A program made the position numbers and the translations under genes. A stretch of DNA of 64,000 nucleotides from positions 620,001 to 684,000 of the forward strand of contig NGZR01000003.1 of NCBI GenBank assembly GCA_002197995.1, read 5' to 3'. The notes beneath the pieces were generated by a model. It had not been told where the DNA came from. It did no database searches and worked only from the letters and a program-made list of their open reading frames with translations. Below are positions 1-9,988 of the stretch, piece by piece (the first letter of the stretch is position 1; every line of letters starts with the position of its first letter). Origin of the DNA: Gaeumannomyces sp. JS-464. Its lineage: Eukaryota > Ascomycota > Sordariomycetes > Magnaporthales > Magnaporthaceae.

Positions 1-389
1 GTCCCGAGACGAGATGGATGACTCCGCAGCACAGGTTGACTGGACTGTATTCCCAGAGCGTCGCACAAGACAGGCGCAGACTACCTAGGGGGTTGGGACG
101 AAGATGGGGCGAACTCGACGCAACCGCTGTCCTGTGTCGACGGCGACCGAAGAGGCCGAAGCGAATCGAAGCCAGCCAGAACACTCCAGACCCGATCGCC
201 GTGCACAGGATCTGCCGCCCGTTCTGTGAGTGGCCGTTTTGTCGGTTACGGACGCTGTCGTACTTGAGCCTGCATACGGGTTCCTAGGATACTGGGCACA
301 CGGTTGCTTCCATGGTTGGTCATACTATTGGTACTGCTGTTTGTAGGCCTGTAGCTCAACTTGTGTGAGTGAAAAGACCACAAGCCCGC
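1..389. other. Flank left of the transposon, no gene seen
   Basis: No reading frame here resembles a known protein, and the composition is ordinary mixed sequence without RIP bias. It is the host DNA into which the Harbinger element inserted; it ends at the TAA target duplication (390-392). Confidence 0.5.
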
Positions 390-392
390 TAA

Positions 393-437
393 GGGCGTGA
401 TCGGCCGTAACGATCGTTACCGTCACGGTCGTTGCGG
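393..437 (+). repeat. Left terminal inverted repeat (45 bp) with TAA duplication
   Basis: It begins GGGCGTGATCGG directly after TAA at 390-392. It is identical over 45 bp to the reverse complement of 3755-3799. It contains a perfect 14-bp palindrome, GTAACGATCGTTAC, at 407-420, a plausible binding site for a dimeric protein (inference). Confidence 0.95.
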
Positions 438-887
438 AGGTACGAAGAGTGCTGGAGGGGGGCCTAAAGTACCGGTAGGGTTACCCCCAGTCAGCGCTGT
501 CCGCCAAGAAGCAGGCGCTGTGTCAGAAGTGGGGTTTTCACCGCTATTTTGGAGGAGAGGGGCACAAAGATTGTTATCGGCAAAACAATATCGACAAACC
601 TGCATCTGCAACCAAAATTAGCACAAATTATTACGGAAAAAATGTTTTTTTAATTTCCTTTTAATACCCAGGCAACGGAAGCCGACGACGTGCTTTTTAA
701 AGCTATTCCCGACTCCTAGATAGCCTCCTAGTCGCAGATTTTTGGTGTTAAAAAGCCTTCCGATACCCAGCCCAGCGAGGGTCCCTCCCGTAAACGAAAA
801 CGAGGCGGCGAGCCGCGCCGGATATTATAATCTAACGAAAAGACCGCCCGGCTAATAAGCTTCTTTTTCGACTGCCACTGCGAAGGC

Positions 888-1205
888 ATGTTTAAAAGCT
901 CGAAAAAAGCCAACTTTAAAAATGCCTGGGAGCGGGTGCTTGCTAAAGCAGTTAAAGAGTGGCTTACCTTAACGCCTTTTTTATTTGCCGCGACGATCGC
1001 TAACAAATACGACAACGAACGGAAGAGGTTTATCGTTTGGAAGGTTTGGGTTGGTTTATCGGGCAATTTTTGTGATCCGGAAACGGGCGTTTGCGAGGTT
1101 AATAGAAAGGATCCCCGGTGGCAGAACTTTGCGAACGTGCACGGGATACGGAAAGTCGGTTGGATCGCCGCCGGCGTGGCGTTAGGGGAGGTGGCCTTGT
1201 ATTAG
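888..1205 (+). pseudogene. Myb/SANT-like DNA-binding protein of the Harbinger element (fragment)
   Basis: This is the second protein of PIF/Harbinger elements, which binds the element ends and works with the transposase. The frame encodes about 105 residues with the usual pattern of the fungal Myb/SANT-like family: an initial aromatic helix (NAWERVLAKAVKEWL), the stretch ATIANKYDNERKRF, then VWVGLSGNFCDPETGVCEV and a DPRWQNF block. The frame is short for the family, and upstream and downstream coding cannot be followed without stops, so the gene is probably inactivated by RIP. An ATG is present at 888, but the true start was probably further upstream. It points toward the transposase on the other strand. 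Confidence 0.75.
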
Positions 1206-2256
1206 GAGTTATAGGCGGGGGAGGCGGCAAAAGGAACTATAATTAGCCGGCCTTCCATTAAAAAGGATAATTCTGCTAAAAAACCCACGCTTGTTAATGG
1301 CCTGGATCTTTTTAATGGGCATATTAATTTGAATGGGGAGGGCGAGGGAGGAAGGGAAACGAGCGTCGGGTCCTCGGAAAATACTCCTTAGCGGCCGGTT
1401 ACCTTTACGCCCGCATAACGGATACCGCTTGGTACTTTAATGCCGCCGCTTTCCATTAGCGAGCGATTTTCTACCGATTAATTGCACCGGAGGGTAACAA
1501 ATCCGGATTTGGTAGCGGCCGCGAGGGAAAACGAGGGCGTTAACGTGTTGCGCGGGAGGAGGCGCCGGGTTTTTAAGTCGCCGGCAAATAGGCTATTTTC
1601 GCCGGCGAGTAGGGCAACGGGATTATCGTTACCGGCGTTTTTAATAATTGCGGCGGACCGGATATTTAATACTATATTAGCATTAGCGAGGTCGGTTTAA
1701 AAGCCAAACCTAATGCCGGAAGCAATTAGATTTTTTTCCCAGGCCTACTAGGACCGGTTTAAAGCCTCAAAGTTTATTCGCATCGCCCGTTTGTTAAAAA
1801 CACTGGAAAAGGCAAAGCTTTGGGTAGCGTTAAATAAGCGAGGCTAGGAGGCGTACGTAACCGACGCCCGAAAGGTTTAATATCGTTGTTTTTATGCATG
1901 GGAAAAAGGCGTTATTCCGTGGGTTTTTAATATTAAAGCTATCGCGATATCTTTTTTTTTTTTTTTTTGCTGCCTGTTTGCAAAAGGTAGGTTAAGTATG
2001 CGGGAACTTATTTTTTAACCCGATCCTATTAATTTAATTAGTTAAAAAGGGAGTTCGCCCCACTTTTTACACCCACCTCCGTTTTTAATTAAAGCTATTT
2101 TAAAAAGCGGTTCTAAGGTTTTAAAATATCCTAATATTAAGCCTTATTTTACCGCTAATAATAACCGCTAACAATTTATTACAATTGCTTTAATTTGCTT
2201 TAGTTCGCGTTATATTATATCGCTATTTGTTCCGCGCACTTTAACCGTATATATTT
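1206..2256. other. AT-rich interior of the Harbinger element
   Basis: Between the two broken genes no frame can be followed. The sequence is rich in TTAA, GCTA and TAAA and holds a long T tract near 1951-1968. I read it as RIP-mutated 3' parts of the Myb-like gene plus the spacer between the convergent genes. Confidence 0.5.
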
Positions 2257-3462
2257 CTATTGCAAATCCTTTAACTTTCGCTTGCAAATTTCACGCGCTT
2301 GCGAAAGAGTTTTTCGATCCGACTTTTCCAATAACGGCCGATCTTTTGCCCGGCCCGTTAACGTTAAATTGTGCAAGGCGGTTACCGCATATACAATTTT
2401 AACCTGGGTGCCGACGCTGTACTTTGCCGGTGCGTTTTTAACGATTTTCCAGCGCCTTTTTAGGTGCCTAAACGTTCGTTCGACCATTATCCTTGTCCGG
2501 GAATGGCGTAAATTAAATAGTTTTTTACGGTTAACCGGTGGCGCCTTCGCCTTTTTCCAATCCTGCAAATAATACCGGATCCCGGGAAAAGGCACGACGA
2601 TCCCGGGCTTTAAACCAAAGCCGGCATTAGCGAGGTAATACTTATCCCGGGGTATCCGGAATCCTTTATTTAATGCTTCCTTTAACAAGGTCGAATCGTT
2701 TATAAATCCTTCGGCGCCGGCTAACACGTAGGTAAACGCCATATTAAATTTAATTGCCGTAAAGACGTTTTGCGAAACCCTCCCTTTCCGATCGAACTAC
2801 GGCTTTTGTGCCTTGCCTTTAATAAAGGCCGAAACGTGCGTACCGTCGATCGCTCCGATACAGCCGCTTAACCCCGCGGAAACCACCGGGTTAAGTTCGA
2901 TCCCCGGGTTTAACCACCCATTTAAAGGTAAACGCATAACTGCCAGGTGGAACTTTTGCATGCCGATTAGCACTTTGTGGAAAACCTCGCTAACCGTGCT
3001 TTAGGCGATTTTAAAAAGGTGATAGGCGACTTTTTGGGTAGCCCCCTGCCTAACGATCAGCAGGAAAATTATTAACTTATAGGCAGGCTTTTAATATTAG
3101 GTGCTTTGAAGTTTGGCGTTAATAACCAGCCAGTCCAAAAGGAAGTTAAACTCCGCCTTTGTTAAGCGGAATAAGCAGCGGAAACGAGTTTCGCTGCCTT
3201 TTTGAAAATCGCGGGCGATATAGGTGGTAAACGAGTAACTACCGGCATAAATAAGTGCCCTCGGAAGGCGAGGTTTGTATCGCTCGAGTAGCTTTAACTG
3301 GCGCTGGTCCTTTTCCTCCAGGCGGATTTGCACCAAATAAAAAATTGCGATAACAGTCACTGCCACCGCCACGGTACGTATATGCTCGTCGGGATCGGCT
3401 TCCATTGCAGGAGTTGTTATTGCGAATAGCTTCCTTTTTGCTAATAAATTTGCAGGAGGCAC
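2257..3462 (-). pseudogene. PIF/Harbinger DDE transposase, inactivated
   Basis: The transposase cuts and joins the element ends. Reading the minus strand, an N-terminal segment (3462-3097) ends in LTKAEFNFLLDWLVI. A helix-turn-helix-like stretch follows (STVSEVFHKVLIGMQ). The first catalytic aspartate lies in IGAIDGTHV (near 2850), the second in GAEGFINDS, and the final acidic residue in MVERTFRHLKRRW. The residue expected to be Asp in the YYLADAGF-type motif is Asn here (YYLANAGF), a G-to-A change. A TAG interrupts the frame at 2797-2799 between KGKAQKP and FDRKG, consistent with CAG to TAG by RIP. Further stops lie near 3080-3100 and 3001-3003. There is no ATG at the 5' limit given, so the true start is unknown. 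The element is therefore non-autonomous. Confidence 0.85.
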
Positions 3463-3754
3463 GACCTTTTGCTATTAATAGGGACCCCGCACCGCCGTGC
3501 CCGCAACGCCCATTTTTCAATCGTAACGGTAACGACCTAAAAACAAGGGCATAAGCTAATTTAGCTGGGCAACTAGTACAAATTAGGCTTAGTTTTGGCC
3601 CAAAACAACTCCCTGCAAGTTGGGTACTTCGTTTTGCCCCCTGTCAGTCGTCTCTCATCGTTACGGACGGTCATGCCCTTGTTTTGGTGCGGATCCCTTA
3701 CTAAAAACGGCAAGGCGCGTCCAGATAAATTAAAAATCCCCTGTCTCTTGGCAC

Positions 3755-3799
3755 CCGCAACGACCGTGACGGTAACGATCGTTACGGCCGATCACGCCC
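3755..3799 (-). repeat. Right terminal inverted repeat (45 bp) with TAA duplication
   Basis: Exact inverted copy of 393-437, ending in CCGATCACGCCC and followed by the second TAA at 3800-3802. The 14-bp palindrome lies at 3772-3785. Identity of the two ends despite heavy RIP inside suggests either recent insertion or that the ends escaped mutation. Confidence 0.95.
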
Positions 3800-3802
3800 T
3801 AA

Positions 3803-6800
3803 GCCCACATCCCCAGCACAGGCACCAGGCACCAGAGACCAGACACTGTGCCGTTGCCCATCCAGGGGGCGCCGATATTTTGTGTGATGGTGACGGGTTT
3901 GTGATGGTGGGCGGGGGGTCATATGATGCAGCCAGATTGAAACATACGGCAACATACGGCAGAGGATGGAATGCCAAGGCGCAAGCCACGGCAGTACGAA
4001 TAGTTGGCGGGGTCCACGGTCTGTCACTTGGCCTGTCCTCGCCCTTTTTGATCCCTCATGGGCGACGGGGCTCGGACTGAGCCTGCGTGCACACTCGCCT
4101 GTTGTGGAAGTTCGCTGTTGGTTTGCTGCGCTCCATGAACAAAAGAGGCAGGTCGGTCGGTACCTTGTGAAGTACTTGGTTCACAGCAGGGAGGCGGTCT
4201 CGCGGCCATGCGCCGAAGGAACACAACCTCGTCCTCTGCTGCAACGGCGCACCGATGCCAAGCCAGATACCAGGGCGGTTGGCTGCAGCCGACGAAAACG
4301 GCCTCTGCAGATATTGATTGCCTGGCAGGAAATGTGCCGATAAGCAAAGGGCGGGTTACCTCGGGGAATTGGTTGCATTCGCGATATTGCCGTGGCGGGC
4401 TCATGACGCTTCTTTGACCCAGCAGACACCTCTTCAGTCCTGCCTTACGAGCTTTTGCCCGAGCTTTTGCACTTGCCCGAAGATGACTGCTTGAAGGTGT
4501 GGCTAGTACTTGCTGTACTTGGACCCTTGACCGATGCGTCACCCGAAGGCGGCGCACCCGCCCACCCCTGGCCTTGGATTCCCGCAAGCCAGACATTTTA
4601 TCTCCGAGCGCATATGTACATACGTAGGTAGGTTGGCAGGCCCTTTTGCGCAGCATTCGATTCGTCGTTTCGCTCACGAGGGATCGAGTGAGGCAAAACC
4701 CGACCCCCACTTGGCAAGCAGCTGCCGCGCACGAACGGTCCAGTGGATCCAGGCATCTGATTCCCCGCTGGCGCCCTGAGGACGGTTCTGGGCTGCCCCC
4801 CTGCCCGACGCCCTGGCCGCTTAGCTGCCAGGCGCCGTGAGTCGATCAAGCCGCCCGCTGCTGCAAGGCGTGCCTCGGCCCCTTTACACCGCAGTAGCGG
4901 GAGTCAGCCAGGCAGGTACAGTACTCAGGGCGAAGGAGACGCGAGCAGGCCATGGAAACCAGTCGAGGCACCCGGCACGCGGCGCTGTGCCTGGCAGATG
5001 CTACCTAATCTATTCCTGGGCTGCCTCGTGGAGAGGGATACGGGATGTGAGCCCCCGTGCTCGTCCACTCATGCGATGGGTCAAACCGAACAATGAACCT
5101 TTGACCGGGGGTTGAATGCCAGGGGAATTGCAACGATAAACGGCCGAAGTGGTAGATGCCCAAGTGGGAAATGCATTTACCAACAACCTCGATGCTTGCT
5201 TGGTTGCGGCCGACTGGCGGCACGGACGGGAGTTGAAGCAAAGCGAACAAGTTGAGCGACCTATTTTTGTGGGACAGCAGCATCCAGTTTGGTCGCATTG
5301 GTCGAGCAGACGGAGGCTCCCAGGCGGGACGCTTGGACTTTCGGTCCCAGGGACATCCCCACCGTGCGTGATTGACCGCTGTGCCCAAAAGCAAAATCGT
5401 CAGTAAGGCGGTATGGAAGATAAAAAAAGGCCGACGTGTCTCATGGCTCCCACGGCTCCCCATATTTTGTTTTTTCCTTCCCCTGTTGGGCCTGCCGGGC
5501 TTCCCTGCTGACGTTTCCAAAGGCGGGCCCATGGCGGCGTCCGATCGGCTGGGCGTGGGCTCGGATTCGCCCACCGCCCAATGGGGGTCTGGTGCCAGCC
5601 AGCGGGACCGACCAGGGGTGGAGGAAACACAGAGGGGTCGCTGCTTATTATTCATCATCCATGCTCGTCGTCATCCGCTCACTTGCCGCCCCCCTGCCAA
5701 CCCCTCCTAATGCAACCATCACAGCGCCATGCCTAAAATGGGTAAGCCGTCGTCTCTGTTCCTGTCCCATCCACGAGCTGCGGCCAACCTGCGTCGAGGA
5801 CCTGGTACGGGCCACCAGGACTCGAGGTACCTTGCAGTACTGCTCCGCCGATTGATTTCCACGCCCTTGGTCGGCACCAACAGAGGCTGCCACATTGCCC
5901 GCCCGGCCTGCGCATATTTGGGAACGCAGGGAAGAAACATGCTGGATTGCTTGCGTGGGGGAGATGGGAGACGCAGCAGCGGACGCAGGACGCACGCAAA
6001 CACGCACGACAGACAAAACAGAAGAGACTCAAAGATTAGAGACAGCACGAAGGAGACAGAAAAAGGGAGAAGGATAGGAAGGGAAAGCAAGAGGCAGAGA
6101 GAAAGCAAAATAAACTCCATCGTCCAAAGTTGCTTCCTCACCCCACTCGCGATCTGGCCGTTGTCTTTCGCCCCCGCGCGCGATTGAAGGGTTGTCCGTG
6201 GCCAGCTCCAGCCAGCCCAGCCAGCTCAACCCAGTACCGCCGCCGCCTCTTTTTTGGCGCTCGCTCACACACTGGAAGGAACACACACACACACACACAC
6301 CCTCATTGTCTGTTCCGCCCAACCCCAACTTGCTTCATGCTTGCACGTTGTTTGGCCATTTGCTCTTTCCCTTCCTTCCAGCCTTTCCGACCTGCGCCAT
6401 TTGCGCACGCCCCTCCTGGGCTTGTGTGCCTGGCTGGCCTGCTGCCCCTGTCTGCGCCTGCCCGTCCAGTCCCAGTCTGGGCTCGGCCAATTGCCCGCTT
6501 GTGCCTTGCCCGCCCGGTTCCTGGTCTGGCAGTGGTACCCGCCGGTCTGCGTACCTGTTCTGTGCGTACTGGGTACCTTTTTTCCAGGCGACAGGTGCCC
6601 GTGCTTGTGCCGTGCCTGCTCCTCCGTCCGTCCTGCGTCAACATCAGATCCAATCCCCCACCTCCACTGCCACCCGAGACTGACTGCTGCGCTGCGTTCC
6701 CACCCCCTCCCTCCCCCTGGCCCGCCAGCCCAGCCAGCCCAGCCATCGAGGCACCGTCGAGGTGGAAGAGTGACGCCAGCCGCCCGCACCCAGATCCCCT

Positions 6801-7701
6801 GGCCTGACTGACTTCTATCCATCGCCGCCGCCGCCGTGGTGTTTGTCAGACCTTGTTTTGTTTCTTTTTTTCTTTTTTTCTTTCTTTTATTTCTTCTCCC
6901 TTTCTTTCTTTTGATTTTACCTCTTCCTCCACCGATCACCTCGCCTGTAAGCGCGCGCAGACGACTCACAGCGCCACCCAGTCCCATCCACCGTTCTGGA
7001 CGACCTACCCCCGTTTCCCCATTTCCACAATCCAACGACCATCGCGGCTGGCAAATAAACAGGGAAAAGGGTGCAGAGGGGACCGGGGAAAAAAAACGAT
7101 AAAAAAAAAAGGCCCATCTCCACAATCAAGGTCAAACAAACAAAAATCTGGACGAATGAAGACGCTCGGCATCTTACACCTCTCCCTTCCCCCTCCTTTC
7201 CTTCTCCCGCTGTCCGCCCCGACGTTTTTGCCTCCCTTTTTCTCCTTTTAATCTGTTTCAAACACACACACGGCATTACCCCTTCCTCCCTTTTTGTCTC
7301 CCCAGTCGAGGATCCACGAATACCGAGCCAGAAAAAGACCGACCCTAGCGAGCATATATCGCTACTCTATACCCTACTGCCGCGAGGGCCCGCTGCATAG
7401 TCGACCCTGGCCCTGGCAAAAACGCACGCACCCACAGCTTGTTTTGTTTCCTCGACTTCCTTTTTTTGGCTGGCCTGTGCTGTGTCTGGCTGGTCGCCCT
7501 CTCAGCCTCACCAGGGCTGGATCACATAAGACATACATACGTGCGACCGCCCCGCGCTGTTTGTCCATCCCGTCCTCATTCTCGAGTCTCTCCTCATACC
7601 CCATCTTTTCGCCCCCTCTCTCTGCCTCGCTCTTCCCCCGAGTCTGAGTTTGGGCTGCCATCTCCCCAAACCACCACATCTTCCCTCGACACAGTCCGGC
7701 C
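3803..7701. other. Long upstream region of the C2H2 gene, no coding gene seen
   Basis: This is 3.9 kb without RIP bias. Long open frames exist on both strands (for example 4024-4710 minus and 6265-7125 minus), but they are low-complexity and match no family I know. From about 6,840 the plus strand becomes pyrimidine-rich, with several long CT/T tracts up to the start codon, as is common in promoters and 5' leaders of strongly regulated fungal genes. A (CA)n microsatellite lies at 6281-6300. I infer that much of this is promoter and 5' UTR of the zinc-finger gene; an upstream non-coding transcript cannot be excluded. Confidence 0.5.
6281..6300. repeat. (AC)10 microsatellite
   Basis: Ten perfect AC units in the upstream region of the C2H2 gene. 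Likely length-variable between strains; alternating purine-pyrimidine sequence. Confidence 0.9.
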
Positions 7702-9988
7702 ATGGCTTCAACATTTCGCTCAGTGAATCATGCCGCCGAGATCCCGGAATCCGCCAACGACCCGCCCAAACCCCTCGACGCCACCTCGGCCGCCACCAAC
7801 CCGCAGACCCCATCCAGCGCCATGGATGATGCGACAACGCCCACGAGGGCGACCTTCAGGAATAGTGGCGATGCCGCCGCAATAACAGCAGCCGGCGGGA
7901 GCGCCTCCCTGGCCTCGCAAAAACCCCTGCCGACCTCGCCGTTTCCCCAAGCCGTGCAGGTTCCCGAGCCGCCCGAAAAGGCGCTGCCGAGGCGCGAAAA
8001 CTCGCAGCACTCTAGGAAGTCGGGAGACTCGGAAGACGTCGAGATGAACGACTCGGACGGGGAGGATGGCGCCGGTGACGACGCCGGTTCTGACGACGAC
8101 AGCGTGAATGCAGATGGTACAAAGTCCAAAAACAAGAAGAAGTCGCAGCGCTTCTACTGCACCGACTACCCGCCTTGCAACCTGAGCTTTACCAGGAGCG
8201 AGCATCTGGCCCGGCACATCAGGTACGTTCCCGACCCAGCCGCGCCATCTGCTGACTCTCTCCAGCGCTCCCATGGAATCAACGAATGGCCCGGCTGACC
8301 TGGAGCCCGCGTCCCGCACAGGAAACATACGGGAGAGAGGCCGTTCCAGTGCCATTGTTCTCGCAGATTCTCGCGGCTCGACAACCTCAGACAACATGCC
8401 CAGACCGTCCACGTCAACGAAGATATTCCCATCGATTCCCTGGCCGCTGTTGGCACCCGCTTTGTACGTCAAGTGCGCCAAGAAAGAGCCCGGCAGAACG
8501 GGAGGGCAAGGGCCTCTACTGCTGGGAGCGTCGGCACCCCTCCACGCGGCCACTCGAAATCGCTGTCCACCTCGAGCATCACCAGCATCGGCTCTCTGGG
8601 GAGCTACAGCCCTCGCGATGACCCTGCCGGTCGCCGCCGCCCGCCGCCCTTGGTCATGGCCGATCCTCGCTCTAGGCTGTCGCTCGAGTCGTATCGCAGC
8701 GCTGCCGACAGCCAGTTCTCTTACCGCGCCCCTTCTCCGAGCGACTTCAGCACCCCTACCTCGGGCACATTCTCAACTGGGCAGAGCAGTCCTCGATGGT
8801 CCGGCATGGCGTCGCCCGCGTCGGCCCACTCGCGCGCCCACAGCATGTATGCCTCGGGCAGCCGCACTCCTGGCAGGAGGCTCAGCGTCCCTTCGGCTGC
8901 TGGGAACCCATTCCACTCCCCACAGAACCGTGCCCTGGGGAGGCCGCTCTTTGGCGCTGGTGCTATGAACGCCTCCAACGCCGGTGTCTTCTCGCCCGGG
9001 ACTGGCAGCATGATCTCATCGCCCACGCTGTCGTCGGCTGGTTGGTCTCGACGGGAGTCTATGTCAAGTGCAGCTGACGAGGCCTGGCGCCGCCGGACCT
9101 GGCACCCTGACAGCAGGGAGTATAGCGCTGGAGGCAGCAGGTTGAGCAACGTGATCACCCCCGGCCAGCTCCAGAGCGCACCGCTGCCGGCTCCTGCACC
9201 TGCACCTGCCCCTGCCCCTGCCGCCCCTGCGCCACCGCTTGCACTGGCTCCCAACCCGGGTCAGCAGTCGACCGTGCGACTCCCGGGCATCGAGTCTTTC
9301 GACCCGATTCCGCCCCCAGGCACTTCGCCACGAAGAATTCCCTCGCCAATGATGGTGGACTCGGAAATGGCAAACGCTCCCAGCCATGTTATGGACTCGC
9401 TGGCCGCTGAGGACCGTCGCCTCGCCCAGTGGGACATGGGTCTCCATAGGGGCTTGACTAAGCTCGACCTCGCCGCAAACACGCCGCCCAGGGACAGTGC
9501 TGGCGCGTGGGCGAACGAGGTGAACAGTGCGGTCCAGGCACAGGCCGAGCAGGTGCGTGCCCAGCCGACGGTCAGGTTCGAGCCTGAGCCTCGCGTCGTT
9601 TCGATCCCCCACTCGGCTGGGGTTCCCTCGCCCCAGCGGTTACCGGGGTGGCTACCACCACCAGCACACAATGTCGGCGCCTTCCATCACCACCTCCCGC
9701 GAGTCTAAGAGGCACGGCTGGTACTATGGCCCGGTCACGGCTGGCCTCAGCGAGGTCCCGGAACTGCCTACCAGGGGCCCTCGTGTTGACCGTATGATTC
9801 ACCCCAACCTTGCCAACGGCTTCACCGGCTTCCCCGCCAGGGAGCCTCAGCCGACCACGACAAGCTCGCCTCGGGACCATGACGTTGAAATGGAATCTGA
9901 GAGACCGTCCCAGCCAGATTCAATGAGGCGTCTCGAGGCGCTGGTTGCCGTGGCCACCAGCGAAGGCTCAACCGCTGCCGCATACTAG
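7702..9988 (+). CDS. C2H2 zinc-finger transcription regulator
   Basis: A nuclear DNA-binding regulator with two tandem C2H2 fingers. The first is C153-X5-C159-X12-H172-X3-H176 ([20 protein letters not shown]); a TGERPF linker follows, and then C184-X1-C186-X12-H199-X4-H204 ([10 protein letters not shown]), a tight Cys pair. A 99-bp intron (8223-8321, gtacgt to cacag) splits the Arg between the fingers. The N terminus is Ser/Pro/Asp-rich with an acidic run (about residues 110-135) and basic KSKNKKK next to the fingers, a possible nuclear localisation signal. The long C-terminal part is Ser/Pro-rich and disordered, with an Ala-Pro repeat near 9190-9230. Finger spacing resembles the Usv1/Rgm1-like group (inference). 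The frame beginning at 8323 stops at 9708, but convincing coding continues in another frame to TAG at 9986 (ending [11 protein letters not shown]...AAAY). Either a 61-bp intron (9576-9636) or one extra base near 9,620-9,640 joins them. Confidence 0.85.

Larger units (their letters stand above)
393..3799. mobile_element. PIF/Harbinger DNA transposon, complete ends, decayed coding
   Basis: The element is 3,407 bp long, bounded by 45-bp inverted repeats that match base for base (393-437 against 3755-3799) and by the 3-bp target duplication TAA (390-392 and 3800-3802), which is the duplication expected of PIF/Harbinger. Inside are the two genes this superfamily normally carries, converging on each other: a Myb/SANT-like DNA-binding protein on the plus strand (about 888-1205) and a DDE transposase on the minus strand (about 2257-3462). 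Both are broken. The interior is AT-rich with TTAA and GCTA enriched and CA/TG scarce, which is typical of RIP. Short copies of the terminal motif recur just inside the right end (around 3517-3535 and 3657-3672), possible subterminal binding sites. The element is probably immobile by itself, but its ends look intact and might be mobilised by a transposase supplied elsewhere (inference). Confidence 0.9.

Noticed and set aside
4024..4710. 228-codon open frame on the minus strand
   Set aside because: Composition unlike the real genes nearby, no recognisable family; overlapping frames on both strands are equally long, as expected in GC-rich sequence.
6265..7125. 286-codon open frame on the minus strand in the C2H2 upstream region
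   Set aside because: Low-complexity Arg/Lys/Gly sequence antisense to pyrimidine tracts; no domain, and it runs through a CA repeat.
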